DNA from: JAQVUB01 sp033809415
GTDB taxonomy: Bacteria; Verrucomicrobiota; Lentisphaeria; Oligosphaerales; Oligosphaeraceae
Reading direction: 5' to 3'
Assembly: GCA_033809415.1 (NCBI GenBank)
Contig: JAPXLT010000261.1
Location: forward strand, 1-6,639
Length of the DNA: 6,639 nucleotides
In this document: positions 5,948 to 6,639 of the stretch, piece by piece
How positions within the stretch are numbered: position 1 is the stretch's first letter
Layout of the letters: each line of letters begins with the position of its first letter
The notes under the pieces: generated by a model
Told to the model about the DNA's origin: nothing
Databases searched by the model: none
The model's input: only the letters and a program-made list of their open reading frames with translations
Made by a program: the position numbers and the translations under genes

Positions 5948-6112
5948 ATGACTGCGCCAATCAAAGAACGGACAGTAAGAATTGTCTTAATCCCTCAATC
6001 CCTCTATAAAAAACTCGAAAAACAGGCAAAGAAAGAGGAAGCATCTGTGACCGGACTGACCTGCCGCGCAATCGTCGATTTTCTCGAAAAAAAAATCCCG
6101 GAAACCCGCTAA
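5948..6112 (+). CDS. Small probable ribbon-helix-helix DNA-binding protein
   Basis: The gene encodes 54 residues starting MTAPIKERTVRIVLIP. The order is a short basic N-terminus, a beta-strand (TVRIVLIP, about 9-16), a lysine-rich helix (SLYKKLEKQAKKEEA, about 18-32), a turn (SVT), and a second helix (GLTCRAIVDFLEKK). This matches the CopG/Arc ribbon-helix-helix plan, where the strand pairs in a dimer and reads the major groove. Such proteins are antitoxins or small repressors. No toxin gene follows, so a toxin-antitoxin role is not supported here. It is divergent from the S24-type regulator and may share its operators. The assignment rests on pattern recognition of a very short protein. Confidence 0.62.
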   Translation: MTAPIKERTVRIVLIPQSLYKKLEKQAKKEEASVTGLTCRAIVDFLEKKIPETR

Positions 6113-6116
6113 AACC

Positions 6117-6129
6117 ATGCACTATGCAT
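6117..6129. repeat. Palindrome ATGCA-CTA-TGCAT after the RHH stop
   Basis: A perfect 5-3-5 palindrome begins 4 nt after the stop codon and is a third instance of ATGC-N4-TGCA, otherwise found only upstream of the same gene. There is no T-tract, so it is not a terminator. It may be an additional operator. Confidence 0.4.
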
Positions 6130-6176
6130 GAAAAATCACAGCAATATAAAAGATCACACATATCTCACAATTATAA

Positions 6177-6240
6177 CTTGGCGTGGCCTAGCCGCCAGCA
6201 ACAACCTATTTTTTGTTCACGGCAAGCGCGGAAAATTTCA
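6177..6240 (+). repeat. Inverted partial copy of module Y, downstream of the RHH gene
   Basis: In sense with the RHH gene it reads CTTGGCGTGG, a short GC stem region, ACAACCTATTTTTTG, TTCACGG, and GCGCGGAAAATTT. This aligns with the reverse complement of 4893-4962, with small gaps. The copy here lacks one GGAAAGCA-type unit and has a different hairpin sequence. Together with 4853-4982 it forms inverted flanks around the S24/RHH gene pair. Confidence 0.7.
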
Positions 6241-6291
6241 TGGAAGTGGCTTTGTCTGCGAGAATGCGTCGTACTTCCCATGAAATTTTTT
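6232..6291 (+). terminator. Long inverted repeat ending in six T
   Basis: AAAATTTCATGG-AAGT (6232-6247) pairs with ACTTCCCATGAAATTTT (6273-6289), leaving one unpaired C and a 25-nt loop. The right arm ends in six T (6286-6291). It could end transcripts from the RHH gene 120 nt upstream. The left arm derives from an inverted module Y end, and the right arm resembles the same end in the opposite orientation, so it may simply mark two repeat copies meeting head to head. Confidence 0.45.
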
Positions 6292-6296
6292 CGTGT

Positions 6297-6328
6297 CCAT
6301 TCTTGTCCATGTCCATGAAAAAGAATGG
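6297..6328. repeat. Hairpin with GTCCAT repeats in the loop
   Basis: CCATTCTT (6297-6304) is the reverse complement of AAGAATGG (6321-6328). GTCCAT occurs three times within 6295-6316. It overlaps the start of the second module Z copy. Confidence 0.45.
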
Positions 6329-6427
6329 AAACGCCCTGGTTTACAAGGCACTGTCTTTGGGGGGATTTCCCACCCCAGGCTGGGGTTAAACATGGGTAAA
6401 CGCCTACGGCGTAATATATGTTATGCC
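6320..6427 (+). repeat. Composite hairpin repeat, copy 2 (module Z)
   Basis: This is the second copy of 91-169. It starts with the A-rich word and AACGCCCTG (6320-6338). It then has an extra segment with a G/C-rich fold (6339-6371), a hairpin ACCCCA-GGC-TGGGGT (6372-6386) in place of the first copy's CCAGGCT stem, the 25-base identical block (6391-6415), and the GGCGTAA/TTATGCC stem with a six-base loop. Stems are kept while sequences differ, which hints that structure matters. Confidence 0.72.
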
Positions 6428-6450
6428 AATCCACCGATCTGTCAGATAAA

Positions 6451-6523
6451 ACAACCAATTAGGCTGCAAATTTGCGTGCCATCCCATCCGTCAGAGTAAC
6501 AACCCTATAAAAAAATTTCGTGC
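6451..6523 (-). repeat. Module Y partial copy near the window end
   Basis: It shares AACCAAT, then AATTTGCGTGCCAT, CCATCCGTC, CAACCCTATAAAAA and TTTCGTGC with 4831-4900 and 280-330. It lies next to the second copy of module X, whereas in the 4.7-4.9 kb region module X precedes module Y. This implies an alternating or shuffled modular arrangement. Confidence 0.68.
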
Positions 6524-6534
6524 TACTCACTCGA

Positions 6535-6639
6535 CTTCTTGTTTTTTCAGAAAGATTTTTCTGGAAAGAAATTTCCAAGTCATTGACATGCAACTCTTTT
6601 AAGGTACCGCTAATTTCTGTCTTTTTTCTCCGACCGATC
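6535..6639 (+). repeat. Dispersed repeat module X, copy 2 (cut by window end)
   Basis: This is the counterpart of 4684-4781. It contains the hairpin GGAAA-GAAA-TTTCC (6563-6576) that the first copy lacks, and ends in CTCCGACCGATC, matching the start of the GATC array of copy 1. There is no gene in 6113-6639; the whole stretch is repeat modules. Confidence 0.7.

Noticed and set aside
5948..6112. Toxin-antitoxin module with the RHH protein as antitoxin
   Set aside because: No toxin-like gene lies beside it; only repeats follow, and the neighbour is a divergent regulator.
6171..6458. 95-codon minus-strand frame over the terminal repeats
   Set aside because: It spans module Y and Z repeats and hairpins; the composition follows the repeats and there is no ribosome site.
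1..6639. tRNA or rRNA genes
   Set aside because: No cloverleaf-like arrangement or conserved rRNA segments were recognised on either strand.

Overview
The window reads as chromosomal sequence from a carbohydrate-degrading bacterium, most likely of the PVC group (Lentisphaerota or a close relative). This is an inference: the evidence is a very large secreted hydrolase-like protein with a C-terminal LamG domain, a divergent AraC-type regulator, and long gene-free stretches full of diverged hairpin repeats. No rRNA, tRNA, CRISPR array or transposase gene was seen.

Layout: (1) 1-367 is non-coding and packed with short hairpins and repeat copies. (2) 368-3577 (minus) encodes a 1069-residue exported multidomain protein. 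(3) 3578-3720 is a compact divergent control region with a good minus-strand promoter and three TAAAACA direct repeats spaced 22 and 21 bp. (4) 3721-4617 (plus) encodes an AraC/XylS-type regulator, the probable controller of gene 2. (5) 4618-4996 is repeat-rich, with a terminator-like 3' element, a module (X) that recurs at the window end, a 9-bp-periodic GATC array inside an inverted repeat, and a long composite repeat (Y). (6) 4997-5713 (minus) encodes an HTH plus S24/LexA-like regulator that lacks the normal catalytic lysine. (7) 5714-5947 is a second divergent control region with TGATCA and ATGC-N4-TGCA motifs. (8) 5948-6112 (plus) encodes a 54-residue probable ribbon-helix-helix protein. 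(9) 6113-6639 is again non-coding and built of repeat modules shared with regions 1 and 5.

The window is thus two divergent gene pairs: hydrolase/AraC, and S24-regulator/RHH. Each pair is bracketed by inverted copies of one dispersed repeat family. All three longer genes are followed, 14-22 nt after the stop, by a T-tract and the word AACAACGAA in the sense orientation. The fourth gene is followed by a later part of the same repeat, also in sense orientation. This oriented 3'-end repeat, together with the phased AraC half-sites, is the most interesting signal. Everything was read by eye; no database search or folding program was used.
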